Both the position numbers and the translations under genes were made by a program. Shown here one piece after another: positions 16,301 to 24,056 of a stretch of DNA of 41,006 nucleotides. This DNA is from Chloroflexota bacterium. GTDB taxonomy: Bacteria > Chloroflexota > Dehalococcoidia > Dehalococcoidales > UBA2162. Numbering within the stretch: position 1 is the stretch's first letter; each line of letters starts with the position of its first letter. The DNA lies in assembly GCA_016190825.1 (NCBI GenBank), contig JACPPV010000007.1:1-41006 (forward strand), written 5' to 3'. A model generated the notes under the pieces. It was given only the letters and a program-made list of their open reading frames with translations, ran no database searches and was not told where the DNA came from.

Positions 16301-16800
16301 CGGTTATCCGCGCCGGCGCTGAAGTGACAGCTCGCGCAGGACTGGACGCCATCGCTGCCAACCTGCATATCCCAGAATAAAGCCTTGCCAAGCCTGATTG
16401 CGGCCGGCTTGCTCTTGACGAAATCAGCGAGGTTGGGAGGCTCCGGCACAACCGTCTGGTTGAGCGGGGCCAGGTCTACTGGAGCCAGAGGCTCAGTCGT
16501 AAAGGTAGCGGTAATAGTATGGTTGGCTGATACGCCGGTAAAGGTATAGTCCCGCGGCGAACCAGCCGACACGCCGTCAACCGCCACATTAAATACAATG
16601 TTACCGGCGTTCGGGGTAATGGTGAAGGTCTGGCTGGCATTTTCTGCTACGCTGACGGCGCCGCTCGGACTGATTGTCCCACCGACGCCAGCCAAAGCAG
16701 TGATGGTATACGGCCCCGCCGCCAGGGCCGGAACTGCGACAGGAATACTCATAGCCAGGACGGCTAATATGCTTAAGACGGTAAAAAACGACCTTTTCAT
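13387..16800 (-). CDS. Di-haem cytochrome c peroxidase (CcpA/MauG family) with Ig-like repeats
   Basis: 1137 residues from the ATG at 16800, chosen because GAGGAG lies 8 bp upstream. An ATG at 16833 would put 11 residues before the signal peptide. A Sec signal peptide (1-28) is followed by an InlB-type B-repeat domain (about 30-105). The di-haem peroxidase core (about 120-690) has C155-A-S-C-H and C468-S-A-C-H, and LGKALFWDMQVGSDG just before the first haem as in CcpA/MauG. Three Ig-like (Big-type) repeats with VTLNAVTSPT-like starts span about 710-950. A C-terminal unit contains AGWNLLSTPV and GYWVIMDNP. Classical members have about 350 residues, so this is a much enlarged surface version. 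It reduces peroxide or oxidises an external substrate; the electron donor is unknown. It is fourth in the operon begun by the oxidases. Confidence 0.9.
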   Translation of the reverse strand: MKRSFFTVLSILAVLAMSIPVAVPALAAGPYTITALAGVGGTISPSGAVSVAENASQTFTITPNAGNIVFNVAVDGVSAGSPRDYTFTGVSANHTITATFTTEPLAPVDLAPLNQTVVPEPPNLADFVKSKPAAIRLGKALFWDMQVGSDGVQSCASCHFSAGADNRMKNTINPGKNGVFNVVNPGGTLQSGDFPFHQRATPTDSQFSATVRNSDDVVGSQGVRLTEFVDVIPGSAVDSMTPVADPVFNVSGNNTRRVTGRNTPTVINAIFNFTNFWDGRASFIFNGNNPFGPADANAGVWFNESGGLVKRSVAIEFASLASQATGPPMDATEMSARGRTFPKLGKKMLSLTPLGKQLVHPGDSVLGPLSRATLQPNGKYVGNGLNTNYAQMIKDTFQDKLWNSTALTPDGYTHMEANFSLYWGLSIQMYVATLVSDQTPFDRWLAGDVNALTDQQKLGFDAFENNECSACHGGIEFTAASATGAAFLNNFDNALIELMFVADGTRAIYDDGFNNNGVTLTTDDVGRGGNTPFTNPLTGQPIPLSFSARALLQARNLLPFLSPILDPIIPLTIRDNSNGLFKVPGLRNVELTAPYFHNGGTMTLEDVVDFYVRGGNFPTENAADLDPVVGQGIPLLQGKKAQKDALVAFMKALSDERVRNESAPFDHPELLVPSGDNPDLLLRIPARDANGTAAPSPSVTLNPVATPTNQPDQTVSGTVGAGLTPAVSINSAATVGPVTVTGSNWSANITGLVEGANVITVRVVDAGVETTLTETATLDTVAPGVTLNAVTSPTRLASQLLSGTIESGAAVRVSVNGGAPALATTTGATWSLGVNLNQGSNTAIVTAMDAAGNVASLSQQTIVLDTTPPVVSLSAVTTPTNLLSQVLSGSTEAGALVNISVNSGVPAAATVTDAAWSYNATLIPGQNTVTVAATDAAGNAATLQPAIINVTVQSPAILSTVLQAGWNLLSTPVRLSTGGQRIDQIFTAQQSANIEIIYGWVGGQWRQMGGGDALLPLDAYYVKVRPELTATANLVPSPDLSSPPSRSLVAGLNLVGVAPALELGAFPAKSLDQLLASIAQAAGGARGYSIVISPPHNQDSWTYVVGGQVQSLLPFKGYWVIMDNPDTLFGFSITPLP

Positions 16801-16883
16801 TAACGTGCTCCTCTCATCAAAGTACTTCTCCACTCAGACATGGACTTGACCTCACTGCATCTTGCCCTCCATCTGAACGCAGA

Positions 16884-19199
16884 CTATCGCTGGTTTACCC
16901 GTTTTCTCCGGTAGAGGATTACCAAGCCGATTAGTACGATCACAGCCCCGGTGAACTCAATGGCAACAATCGAATTTCTATTAGACGTCGGCGTACCCTC
17001 AGGAGCAGGCGCCGGTGGGACCGTAGTAGCCGGCTCAGGTGTTGGCACTGGTAGCGCCGCCGGCGCCGGTTCTGGCGCTGGTACTGGATGCTCATGGGCA
17101 GGCGCCGCGGCTGGTTCAGTGATCGGCGTGGGAGTCGGTGCAGTCACAGGTATGACAGCCTGCACCGGCGGTGGGGCCGGTAGTTCAGCCAGTATCCCGA
17201 CCACCGTGAAGTGGCTTACCTGTGCGGTAACCGTCCTGGCTGCTGTATCCACAACGCTGTCCAGCTTGGTCCAGCCTGTCCCGTCCCAGTAGGCGAGAGA
17301 CAGTTTGTTTTCATTTATTCCTGCCGGTAAATTCGCCGGGTCATAGGTCATCGAGACCGTCAGCGCCGGGTTGAACGTAGCGCCATCAGGCCCGAAGTCC
17401 TGGGCAACTATCACAGAGTGGTCCGGGGGCGCTGCGGGAGGCGTTCCCGCCAGCGGTGCCGCCGTCAGGGACATGAGCGGCGTTCCGTCTTTGGTCTGGA
17501 GCACGGTACCCTGGGCGACCGTCAGAGTGGCCTTTCCGTCAATCGTGGTTAGCTTCGCCTCGGAGAGCGCTTTTCCGGAAGGATCAATGTTAAGCGCGGC
17601 GGTTGTGGCCACTCCCGTAAGTGCAACCGTAATGATTGGCGGCGCCACCGGCCCCCCCCCGCCGCCTCCCCCGCCGCCACCATCGGCGTCTTCCGGCGGC
17701 GGAACACTGAGGCTGGCCGGGACGACCATAGCGGCCACAACCTGCTGGGCATCGGTCGCCCGCAGGAACAGGAATCCGGTCCGGTCTGGGCCGGCCGGAG
17801 GCGTTATGACGGCGTTCCACGAATTGCTGGCGGGATTCAATTGCATAGGTACCCACAAAGATGTATCAGGGCCAGGAGGTCCAACGAACCGGTACTCAAC
17901 GGTCGCAGCGCTGCCGGCGTTGAGCCCGGACTGAAGTACGGCCGGCTCATTCGGATCATTTACAACAAATTTTGCCCCCCCGATGGTCCAGACGGCGGCG
18001 TCCGTTGTCTCCACAATGCCGTTAAAGAAGTAGGCGGCTGACACCGTGGCCTTTCCCGGGATGCGTGGAGTTGTTGACAACGCGGTGATTTCCCTGGCCA
18101 CAACCGGCCCGGGCGCCAGCGTGCGGGTAGCAATGACCCTGACCTCGGTGCCTACCGCAGGGGCGCCCCGCACAGTGGTGTTGGTGCTTTGATAGACGAA
18201 CAACGGCGGGTTGCCGATTGCCCATTCGCCGTTGGGATTGGCTGCGGAGACCACTCCTTCGATCACCAGTTGCTTCCACGAGCCGGTCGGGAGATTCACC
18301 GGTGCGGGCTCAGTATTGATTACCGGAGCAGGATGGATAACTCCGCTGACAGGGATTGAGATCTGCGGGCTGAAGACCTCCAATGCCATATTGGCATCAA
18401 CCGTGGCGGGTAACTGGGTGGTAAATTGCACCGTAACCAGAGGGTTTAGCCCTCCGCCCAATCCGATGCCCGAATCGATATTCGCCGGAAAGTTGGCATC
18501 GTCAATACGGAAGGGAACACCCCCGACAGTCCAGGTTGCTCCCCCCAACTTGATACCGGCAGTCTGGCTGGCAGTCTGGACCGATTGTATCGTCCCGTTA
18601 AACAAAAAGGACCGCTCCACGGTGGGAGCTGGTGCGGGAAGAGAGCCCGCCCCCAGCGAGGTAATCGTTTCGGCAATGACGGGACCGGCGGCCAGCGTGC
18701 GCATCGCGCTTACCCTGACCTCGCTGCCCACCACCGGTGCGCCCTGCACCGATGTCGAGCCGTCCTGCCTTTCGTAGACAGCCACCGGCGGGGTGCCGAT
18801 CTTCCATTCACCGATGGTGCTGTTGACACTGGAAACCGTCCCGAAAAGGACAAGCGAGACCACAGAACCCGAGGGAAGTCCCGCCGGGACGGCAGTGCTA
18901 TCGATAACGGCGTCGCCCGTTTTGGCCAGCCCGGGCGTAATTGCCCTCTGAGGGCCTATTCTCATCGCCGGGAAAGTGCCCGCCGGGTCATTAAAGAGGA
19001 CCTGAAACTCCGCCGAGGTTATCGCCGACCCTGTTGAGCTGGCGCCGATGCTGACCGGGTTCTGCGCCCCGGCAATAAACCGGGCAACAGGCGGCACCGG
19101 TTGTCGCAGGGTTATTACCGGGCCGGCCTGGGCTGACGATGGTATTACCAGCGTCAATGCCAGTAAGATTGCCGTGGTAAACGCCGCCTTACTTTTCAT
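16884..19199 (-). CDS. Large exported surface protein with DUF5666-like repeats and C-terminal anchor
   Basis: 771 residues from the ATG at 19199, preceded by GGGGAAG; an ATG at 19235 lies before the signal peptide. The signal peptide (about 1-26) is followed by a domain comparing chemical or physical states (VISIGASSTGSAITSAEFQV-like). Then come two or more repeats of the form V-x-G-x-V-S-x-x-x-G-E-W-x-I-G-x-P-P, each followed by VRGAPAVGTEVRV or VQGAPVVGSEVRV and AGPV-[IV]-A-x-E-I-T. These match the DUF5666 pattern. A Gly-rich linker, a ZU5-like module ending in VSHFTVVGIL, a Pro/Ala-rich stalk and one transmembrane helix with a basic RRKR tail complete it. It shares the C-terminal half with the protein at 12116. 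No catalytic motif is seen; a structural or binding role beside the oxidases is likely. Confidence 0.7.
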   Translation of the reverse strand: MKSKAAFTTAILLALTLVIPSSAQAGPVITLRQPVPPVARFIAGAQNPVSIGASSTGSAITSAEFQVLFNDPAGTFPAMRIGPQRAITPGLAKTGDAVIDSTAVPAGLPSGSVVSLVLFGTVSSVNSTIGEWKIGTPPVAVYERQDGSTSVQGAPVVGSEVRVSAMRTLAAGPVIAETITSLGAGSLPAPAPTVERSFLFNGTIQSVQTASQTAGIKLGGATWTVGGVPFRIDDANFPANIDSGIGLGGGLNPLVTVQFTTQLPATVDANMALEVFSPQISIPVSGVIHPAPVINTEPAPVNLPTGSWKQLVIEGVVSAANPNGEWAIGNPPLFVYQSTNTTVRGAPAVGTEVRVIATRTLAPGPVVAREITALSTTPRIPGKATVSAAYFFNGIVETTDAAVWTIGGAKFVVNDPNEPAVLQSGLNAGSAATVEYRFVGPPGPDTSLWVPMQLNPASNSWNAVITPPAGPDRTGFLFLRATDAQQVVAAMVVPASLSVPPPEDADGGGGGGGGGGPVAPPIITVALTGVATTAALNIDPSGKALSEAKLTTIDGKATLTVAQGTVLQTKDGTPLMSLTAAPLAGTPPAAPPDHSVIVAQDFGPDGATFNPALTVSMTYDPANLPAGINENKLSLAYWDGTGWTKLDSVVDTAARTVTAQVSHFTVVGILAELPAPPPVQAVIPVTAPTPTPITEPAAAPAHEHPVPAPEPAPAALPVPTPEPATTVPPAPAPEGTPTSNRNSIVAIEFTGAVIVLIGLVILYRRKRVNQR

Positions 19200-19242
19200 A
19201 TTGACTTCCCCTTTCCGAGTAAAGGCATAAAACAACGCCGCA

Positions 19243-20961
19243 TCACATTGCCCTCCCTCTGAAGAACTGCCCGGACTGGTTGGCCCCGGCCATGGTTACC
19301 TCCCTCTGGCGCGGAGAAAACCGGAATCCGGCGAGGTTAGGGATGACCGTATAGCGGCCGTTTACGAGACCGGAGAAGCTGTAGTTGCCCGAGGCATCAG
19401 TTACCGCTGTCTGACTACCGGCGTTGCTGTTGAGTACAATGCTTACGCCGGGGAGAGCTTCGCCGGTACGGCTGCTGAACGCCGATCCCGATACTGAATA
19501 AGTACCTGTGGCCGCAGGGCCGATGTTTACCGGTATCTCGGCGGTGACCGCTACGGGAGCGGTGCCGAGCCGGCCACCGTGGCGGGCGCTAAGGAATTTG
19601 ACCGTGGCCACGCCATGGACTTCGGAGTCAGACCTGATGAGACAGTCGAAACGCCGCGCGACACTCATATGGATGGGCGTACCAGCCGGGACGAAGTAGG
19701 GATGATTAAAGCCGAAAGGCGGTACTCCCAGGGAACGTCCGTCCCAGGCGATGATTGTGACATCCACCGGGAAGGTGACCTCAATGACATCATAAGCCCC
19801 GTTGAGGCAGCGGATCAGAATGGTCTGGCCTATCCGCGCATCTATCGGGACCTGTGTGCCGGAAATACCGCTGTTCAGTTCCGCCGGAATGACTGCCTGG
19901 TTGGGGAGTCTGCCGGTCCCTCCACGATGGGCCGGCACCGGCACGCCGGTGATAAACCAGTAGTCAGGATTGAACTGGTTGAAAGCGAAGAACCCATCCC
20001 TGCCTGGTTTTCGCGCGAAATCATCATCGATACCGGGATGAGGCCCGAACGCCGGAAACGTGGCCCGGGCATCATCCGCCAGAGCACTCCAGGCAGAGTC
20101 GCGGTCGCCCAGCACCCAGATCGCCTCCGCGTCATAGGGGACGGTCATAGCATGGGGATTGGTGGCAAATTCTCGTAGCGGGTCGGGGTCAGTGAGCAGC
20201 CCTCCGATGAAGCCGGGATAGGGATTCGCTATTATTGCGCCCTCGAATCCGGAGCCGGCTCCGGGGTCTATGGGCACCTCGCCGCCGGTGGGTCCCCGGA
20301 TGATGCCGAGATTAGCCGCCGTCCGGAATTTGCCATCCCGGCAGGCGCCGATAGGAATGGCCGGGTTCTTTTGAGTGGCAAAGTAGGCATCCGGCGGCAT
20401 GATGGGCAGCAACCCGTAGAGACCAAAGTTGAAATGCTGCACCGTGTTCCGGTGACAATGGTAGAAATAGGTGCCGATGAAGTTGGGCTGCCATTGATAT
20501 GTGTAGTCGCCAATTTCCATCGAGCAATGCCCCACCCCATCGTTGATGGGTGTCGGCTCGATGCCATGCCAGTGGATGGTATGCGGCGGCGGGCCGCTCC
20601 CCTGCGTGTGGCCATGGAAGATGGCCCCCCGGGGGATCCGTGTGGTCGGCGCAGGATAGACCCCGCCGGAAGCTGTCGGGTTAGTAGGGTCCCGGAAAAC
20701 GAAGAAAACCAGGTCCGTGGCATTGTCCCAGGTGCGTTGTGTCATGCCATGCATCAACTGCCGCTCCAGGGTGTGAGCAATGGGGGGCGCGGTCTGCATA
20801 CCAGCCGCTGCCATGACCTCCGGGACGGGATTGGTCGGCACTAGCACATCCGGCGTGGGCGGGTCAGCCTTGGGCGGGTCAAACATCTTGACCCATTCAT
20901 TCTCCATGCCCACGGCTGATTGCCGGGGGATCGTGCCAAAAATCGGATTATTGACTGACAT
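19243..20961 (-). CDS. Multicopper oxidase-like protein (first-domain copper ligands) with carboxypeptidase-regulatory-like C-terminus
   Basis: 572 residues. Copper motifs lie in the N-terminal half: H130-W-H132-G, then YFYH168-C169-H170 with a further His176 and GLYG. This is the pattern expected for the trinuclear-site half of domain 1, here with a Cys between the two His. A later cupredoxin-like region (about 370-480) has no HxH or HCH ligand set. The last 85 residues (YSVSGSAFSSRTGEALPGVS onward) form a carboxypeptidase-regulatory-like beta-sandwich. No signal peptide is visible at the N-terminus, unlike its Tat-exported neighbour 20 bp upstream, so the two may be exported together as a complex. 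GGAG lies 7 bp before the ATG. See the finding on split copper sites. Confidence 0.85.
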   Translation of the reverse strand: MSVNNPIFGTIPRQSAVGMENEWVKMFDPPKADPPTPDVLVPTNPVPEVMAAAGMQTAPPIAHTLERQLMHGMTQRTWDNATDLVFFVFRDPTNPTASGGVYPAPTTRIPRGAIFHGHTQGSGPPPHTIHWHGIEPTPINDGVGHCSMEIGDYTYQWQPNFIGTYFYHCHRNTVQHFNFGLYGLLPIMPPDAYFATQKNPAIPIGACRDGKFRTAANLGIIRGPTGGEVPIDPGAGSGFEGAIIANPYPGFIGGLLTDPDPLREFATNPHAMTVPYDAEAIWVLGDRDSAWSALADDARATFPAFGPHPGIDDDFARKPGRDGFFAFNQFNPDYWFITGVPVPAHRGGTGRLPNQAVIPAELNSGISGTQVPIDARIGQTILIRCLNGAYDVIEVTFPVDVTIIAWDGRSLGVPPFGFNHPYFVPAGTPIHMSVARRFDCLIRSDSEVHGVATVKFLSARHGGRLGTAPVAVTAEIPVNIGPAATGTYSVSGSAFSSRTGEALPGVSIVLNSNAGSQTAVTDASGNYSFSGLVNGRYTVIPNLAGFRFSPRQREVTMAGANQSGQFFRGRAM

Positions 20962-20981
20962 ATTGAGTCTCCTTCGTATCC

Positions 20982-22541
20982 CTAGCTTCTAGATTCCTCA
21001 GATTCCGCACAAGCCTGGATGGTATTCGGCGGGACATGGTCCGGGTCATTCGGGAATTCGGTAACTCCACCCGGGAGATTCCGGTCCCCGGTGATATTCA
21101 TTCCGGCTATCAGACCCAGGTTGTAGTTGCCGCCCTGGGCGGTTTGGCTTGGCTCGGAATGATCGTGCATGGGATAGCACAGCGGTGAAAGCTGGACACC
21201 CAGGTCGATAGGCTGTCCGGCCGCATTCAACGCCGTCAGCCCGGTAACGCCGGGAATAACCACTCCTATCTTGCTAGGTATGGAAAAGTCAAGCTCTTCA
21301 CTAGGCGGCCATATGGGATGCGGCACAGAACCCGGAATCAGCGCATTACCCGGTGACTGAAGCACGGTGTCCGGCCGGCCGATTCCCCTGGCATTCGGCA
21401 CGTCCGGCGGCCTCATATAGGGTATGACGTAGTCCACCCGGTCCATCGGGTGAATGTTGAAGACATCTATCCACAGCGGGTTCGTCTGCACCGCGCCGTT
21501 GATGCTGGTGACGTAGAAATGGTTGGCGTGCAGGTGCATCGAGTGCATCCACAACCCGGCGTTTAGTATATGGACCACGCAGGGCTCGCCGACCTTGAGC
21601 ATTGGCGTGATGTGGGGGTTATTGTGAGAAAAGTGACCGGACTGGCCGTTGACGGTGAAGTACTGGGCGCCTTTGAAGCTGATGCCGTTGGTCAGGTCTC
21701 GACTATTAAGGAAAAGGTCAACGAACTGCGCCGCCGGGTAATCCTCTCCGGCAGGGAAATTACCTACTTCGGCAAACAGGTTGGGGCTTGCCTGGTGGTC
21801 AAGCCAGATATAAGTCCGGAAAGGTGGGGTCGGTGGGTGGGGAGCCGGGTTGTCGCCTCCTTCCCCCCAGGCGAGGCCGGGCCAGACATCGGGGTCGCCG
21901 AAGGCGTTGAAAAGAGACTGAACATTAGACGTCGGGTTATGGTAGGGAGTCCATTTGTTGCCGACGCCGCCGGGTGGCGCTGCGGTGAAGTCCGGCATAA
22001 CAACAAAGGCGCCGTGAAGCCCCATTATGCGGTTCACCGGCTCATTGAGATTGTCGTAGTACAGTAACGCACCTGACACGGTGCCGGGTATGATAAAGGA
22101 CTTGCTCCAGACATTGTCCGGGGCATTCTGGACGGGCGGGATGGGACCACTATCGACGACCCCCGGAATAAAGAAGGAGTGCGGCTCATCAAGCAGGTTG
22201 GTGACCTTGATATTAACCGTATCGCCCTGGGTGGCAAAAATAGTCGGCCCCGGGACCTCTACGGGCGGGGTAACGGCCGGCTGGACGCATTTGTACACCC
22301 AAAAATAGCACTCAGCGTTATGGATGCTATTGTGAGTTACCATTTGCTTGATGGCATCCCCGATTTGAAGCTCTATGGTATGGGTCTGTACCGCGGCATA
22401 GGCGTGGCTCTTCGCGAGCCATCCCAACCTGCTCCCCACGACAATGACGGCCAGACCGCCCATGGAATACTTGAGAAAATCGCGTCTGCTCAGCCAGGAT
22501 CTGTCAATTTCTGTTTCCACTGTACCTTGCCCCCTGTGCAT
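20982..22541 (-). CDS. Tat-exported multicopper oxidase-like protein (third-domain copper ligands)
   Basis: 519 residues from the ATG at 22541, 7 bp after GGAG; a GTG just before it is the alternative. S-R19-R20-D-F-L-K starts a twin-arginine signal peptide, so the protein should be exported folded, probably with copper. The first cupredoxin region lacks the usual HxHG and HSH ligands (it reads HSFFIPG and LLYYDN). The last one has H333-S-M-H336-L-H338-A-N-H341 and then CYPMH459-D-H461. The standard HCH type-1 motif is replaced by HDH. It begins the five-gene operon and is transcribed divergently from the two-component system. Family members oxidise metals, phenols or other donors using oxygen. 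The substrate here is not evident; Mn(II), Fe(II) or Cu(I) are possibilities by analogy only. Confidence 0.88.
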   Translation of the reverse strand: MHRGQGTVETEIDRSWLSRRDFLKYSMGGLAVIVVGSRLGWLAKSHAYAAVQTHTIELQIGDAIKQMVTHNSIHNAECYFWVYKCVQPAVTPPVEVPGPTIFATQGDTVNIKVTNLLDEPHSFFIPGVVDSGPIPPVQNAPDNVWSKSFIIPGTVSGALLYYDNLNEPVNRIMGLHGAFVVMPDFTAAPPGGVGNKWTPYHNPTSNVQSLFNAFGDPDVWPGLAWGEGGDNPAPHPPTPPFRTYIWLDHQASPNLFAEVGNFPAGEDYPAAQFVDLFLNSRDLTNGISFKGAQYFTVNGQSGHFSHNNPHITPMLKVGEPCVVHILNAGLWMHSMHLHANHFYVTSINGAVQTNPLWIDVFNIHPMDRVDYVIPYMRPPDVPNARGIGRPDTVLQSPGNALIPGSVPHPIWPPSEELDFSIPSKIGVVIPGVTGLTALNAAGQPIDLGVQLSPLCYPMHDHSEPSQTAQGGNYNLGLIAGMNITGDRNLPGGVTEFPNDPDHVPPNTIQACAESEESRS

Positions 22542-22599
22542 CACTCGGCTCCCCTGTGTTCACTGCTTTGACCTCATAGTTCAGCCTATCGAATAAACG

Positions 22600-22610
22600 G
22601 ACAAGTTGTC
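22600..22610. promoter_or_regulatory. Palindrome GACAA-G-TTGTC near the oxidase operon start
   Basis: A perfect 11-bp odd palindrome, 59 bp upstream of the oxidase ATG, flanked by a longer GGACA...TGTCC arrangement (22599-22615). It is a candidate regulator site for the minus-strand operon. Confidence 0.4.
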
Positions 22611-22689
22611 TGTCCTTTCTCTTGAGATTTTATGTAACGAAAAGACTTAAACAAAATCATTACGTAAAGAAAACAGGGACAAATAAGTA

Positions 22690-22722
22690 GACCTACGTAT
22701 GTCCTGCGCAGTGCAGTGCGCA
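22690..22722. promoter_or_regulatory. Two adjacent palindromes upstream of the two-component system
   Basis: GACCTACGTATGTC (22690-22703) is an imperfect palindrome around TACGTA. TGCGCAGTGCAGTGCGCA (22705-22722) pairs over 8 of 9 positions. They lie about 30-65 bp before the kinase start and before an AT-rich TAAAATACTAT stretch. Autoregulation by the NarL-type regulator would be a reasonable guess. Confidence 0.45.
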
Positions 22723-22753
22723 TAAAATACTATTAACGCTTAGAATCAGGGAG

Positions 22754-24056
22754 ATGGTGGGGTGGCATATGGCGATTTCAGCACAGCAGTTGCGCGCCCA
22801 GGAAATTGAACCGGCAAGCGCCATTGGGGCGAGACACGCCTGGCATTACGTCTGGTCCCGCCAGAAAATCATTTCCGACGTTTTCCGTTTGGTCGCGTTC
22901 GGCGCCGCTATCCTCCAGATAGTGGCCTTCCCTGTTGGCCTCGGTTACAATGCTTTCCCCGATTCCTTCATCAGGGGGAGCCGAGCCTTTCCATGGGGGG
23001 GGCCTGGCTACAGTGCAGCAGAGTTGGTCCCGGTAGTCTTGCTGGGAGGCATTTACTCAATCCTTAAGATTGTCCAACCGTTCGAGTGGCACCAGCTGAG
23101 AGTAGTCAACTTGTTGCTTCTGTCTGTGGATGTGGCGGCGGGCGTGCTGCTGGTCAACCTCAGCGGTGGAATACACAGCCCATTTATCCTCTATACCCTC
23201 GTTCCTGTGCTTACCGCCTCCATGACAAAGAACTACATGGCAACCATTGTCGTATCGGTGATCACAGCCATATATGTCCTGGCCGGTAACATCTTTAACG
23301 CCTATAACGCCGCTTCTAACTATGCTCTTACTCTCCAGGCGGTGAATGACTTTTTCGTATATTCGATTGCGCTTAGCCTGGTGGCCGTTCTTCCCTACTC
23401 CATCAACTTGACCGAGGTCCGGAGGCTGCGGACCAACGCTGCTACGTCAGAGCGCCAGCGCATATCGCGCGACCTGCACGATAGCGTGTGCCAGGCGCTT
23501 TGCGGACTGCGCTGGCAGGTCCAGCGCCTTTTGGGCCGAGTCGCTTCTGACGCCTCCTTATCAGATGAGCTCAAAAGGCATAGAGAAGGCAGTCGCTGCC
23601 GCCGAAGAAGATGCCAGGGGATTGCTGGACGTGCTTTGCACCGTCGGCGCCCATGGTGAATTCTTGCCCAATATGAGGTACTATCTGGAACAATTGAAGC
23701 ATTGCAGCGGGATAAGCTACAGGATGGAGTGTGATGATGCCGACCTCCAGCTTGAAGAATCTGCCGAACGCGAAGTTTCGATGATATGTATCGAGGCCCT
23801 GACCAACATCAAGAAGCACGCCCAGTCCCAAAATGTCGCATTCAGCGTGGCACAGAGGGATGGGCATCTCCGGATCAGCATAACCGATGACGGCAAGGGC
23901 TTCGATGGTCTGGCCGGCGAAGGTCATGGCCTATCCATTATGCGGGAACGTGCCCGGCTTGTAGGAGGAACTCTGAGTATCACGAGCAACGTTGGAAAGG
24001 GCACCGAAATAGAGCTGGATGTCCCCCGTTGCGGGGGGGGGGGGGGAGATAGATAA
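22754..24056 (+). CDS. NarL-type sensor histidine kinase, interrupted by a frameshift
   Basis: Two overlapping frames together encode one kinase. The first (from 22754) has five or six hydrophobic segments over residues 40-220, then the HisKA_3 dimerisation box SERQRISRDLH242DSVCQAL. The second (from about 23565) continues with EKAVAAAEEDARGLL, the ATPase N-box IEALTNIKKHA, DDGKGFD and GHGLSIMRERA. The switch needs one base to be skipped near 23584-23590, in CTC AAA A GGC. This may be a sequencing error, a recent mutation or a programmed +1 shift. The ATG at 22754 directly abuts GGGAG, so the ATG at 22769 may be the true start. The kinase ends in a run of five Gly codons from a G14 tract and overlaps the regulator gene by one base. 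It probably senses a signal at the membrane and controls the divergent oxidase operon. Confidence 0.8.
24033..24046 (+). repeat. Homopolymer of 14 G at the kinase-regulator junction
   Basis: Fourteen consecutive G encode the last Gly residues of the kinase and, with the following A and G, form the purine-rich site 7-8 bp before the regulator ATG (24056). A change of one or two G would alter where the kinase frame ends and the spacing or coupling to the regulator. Confidence 0.85.
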
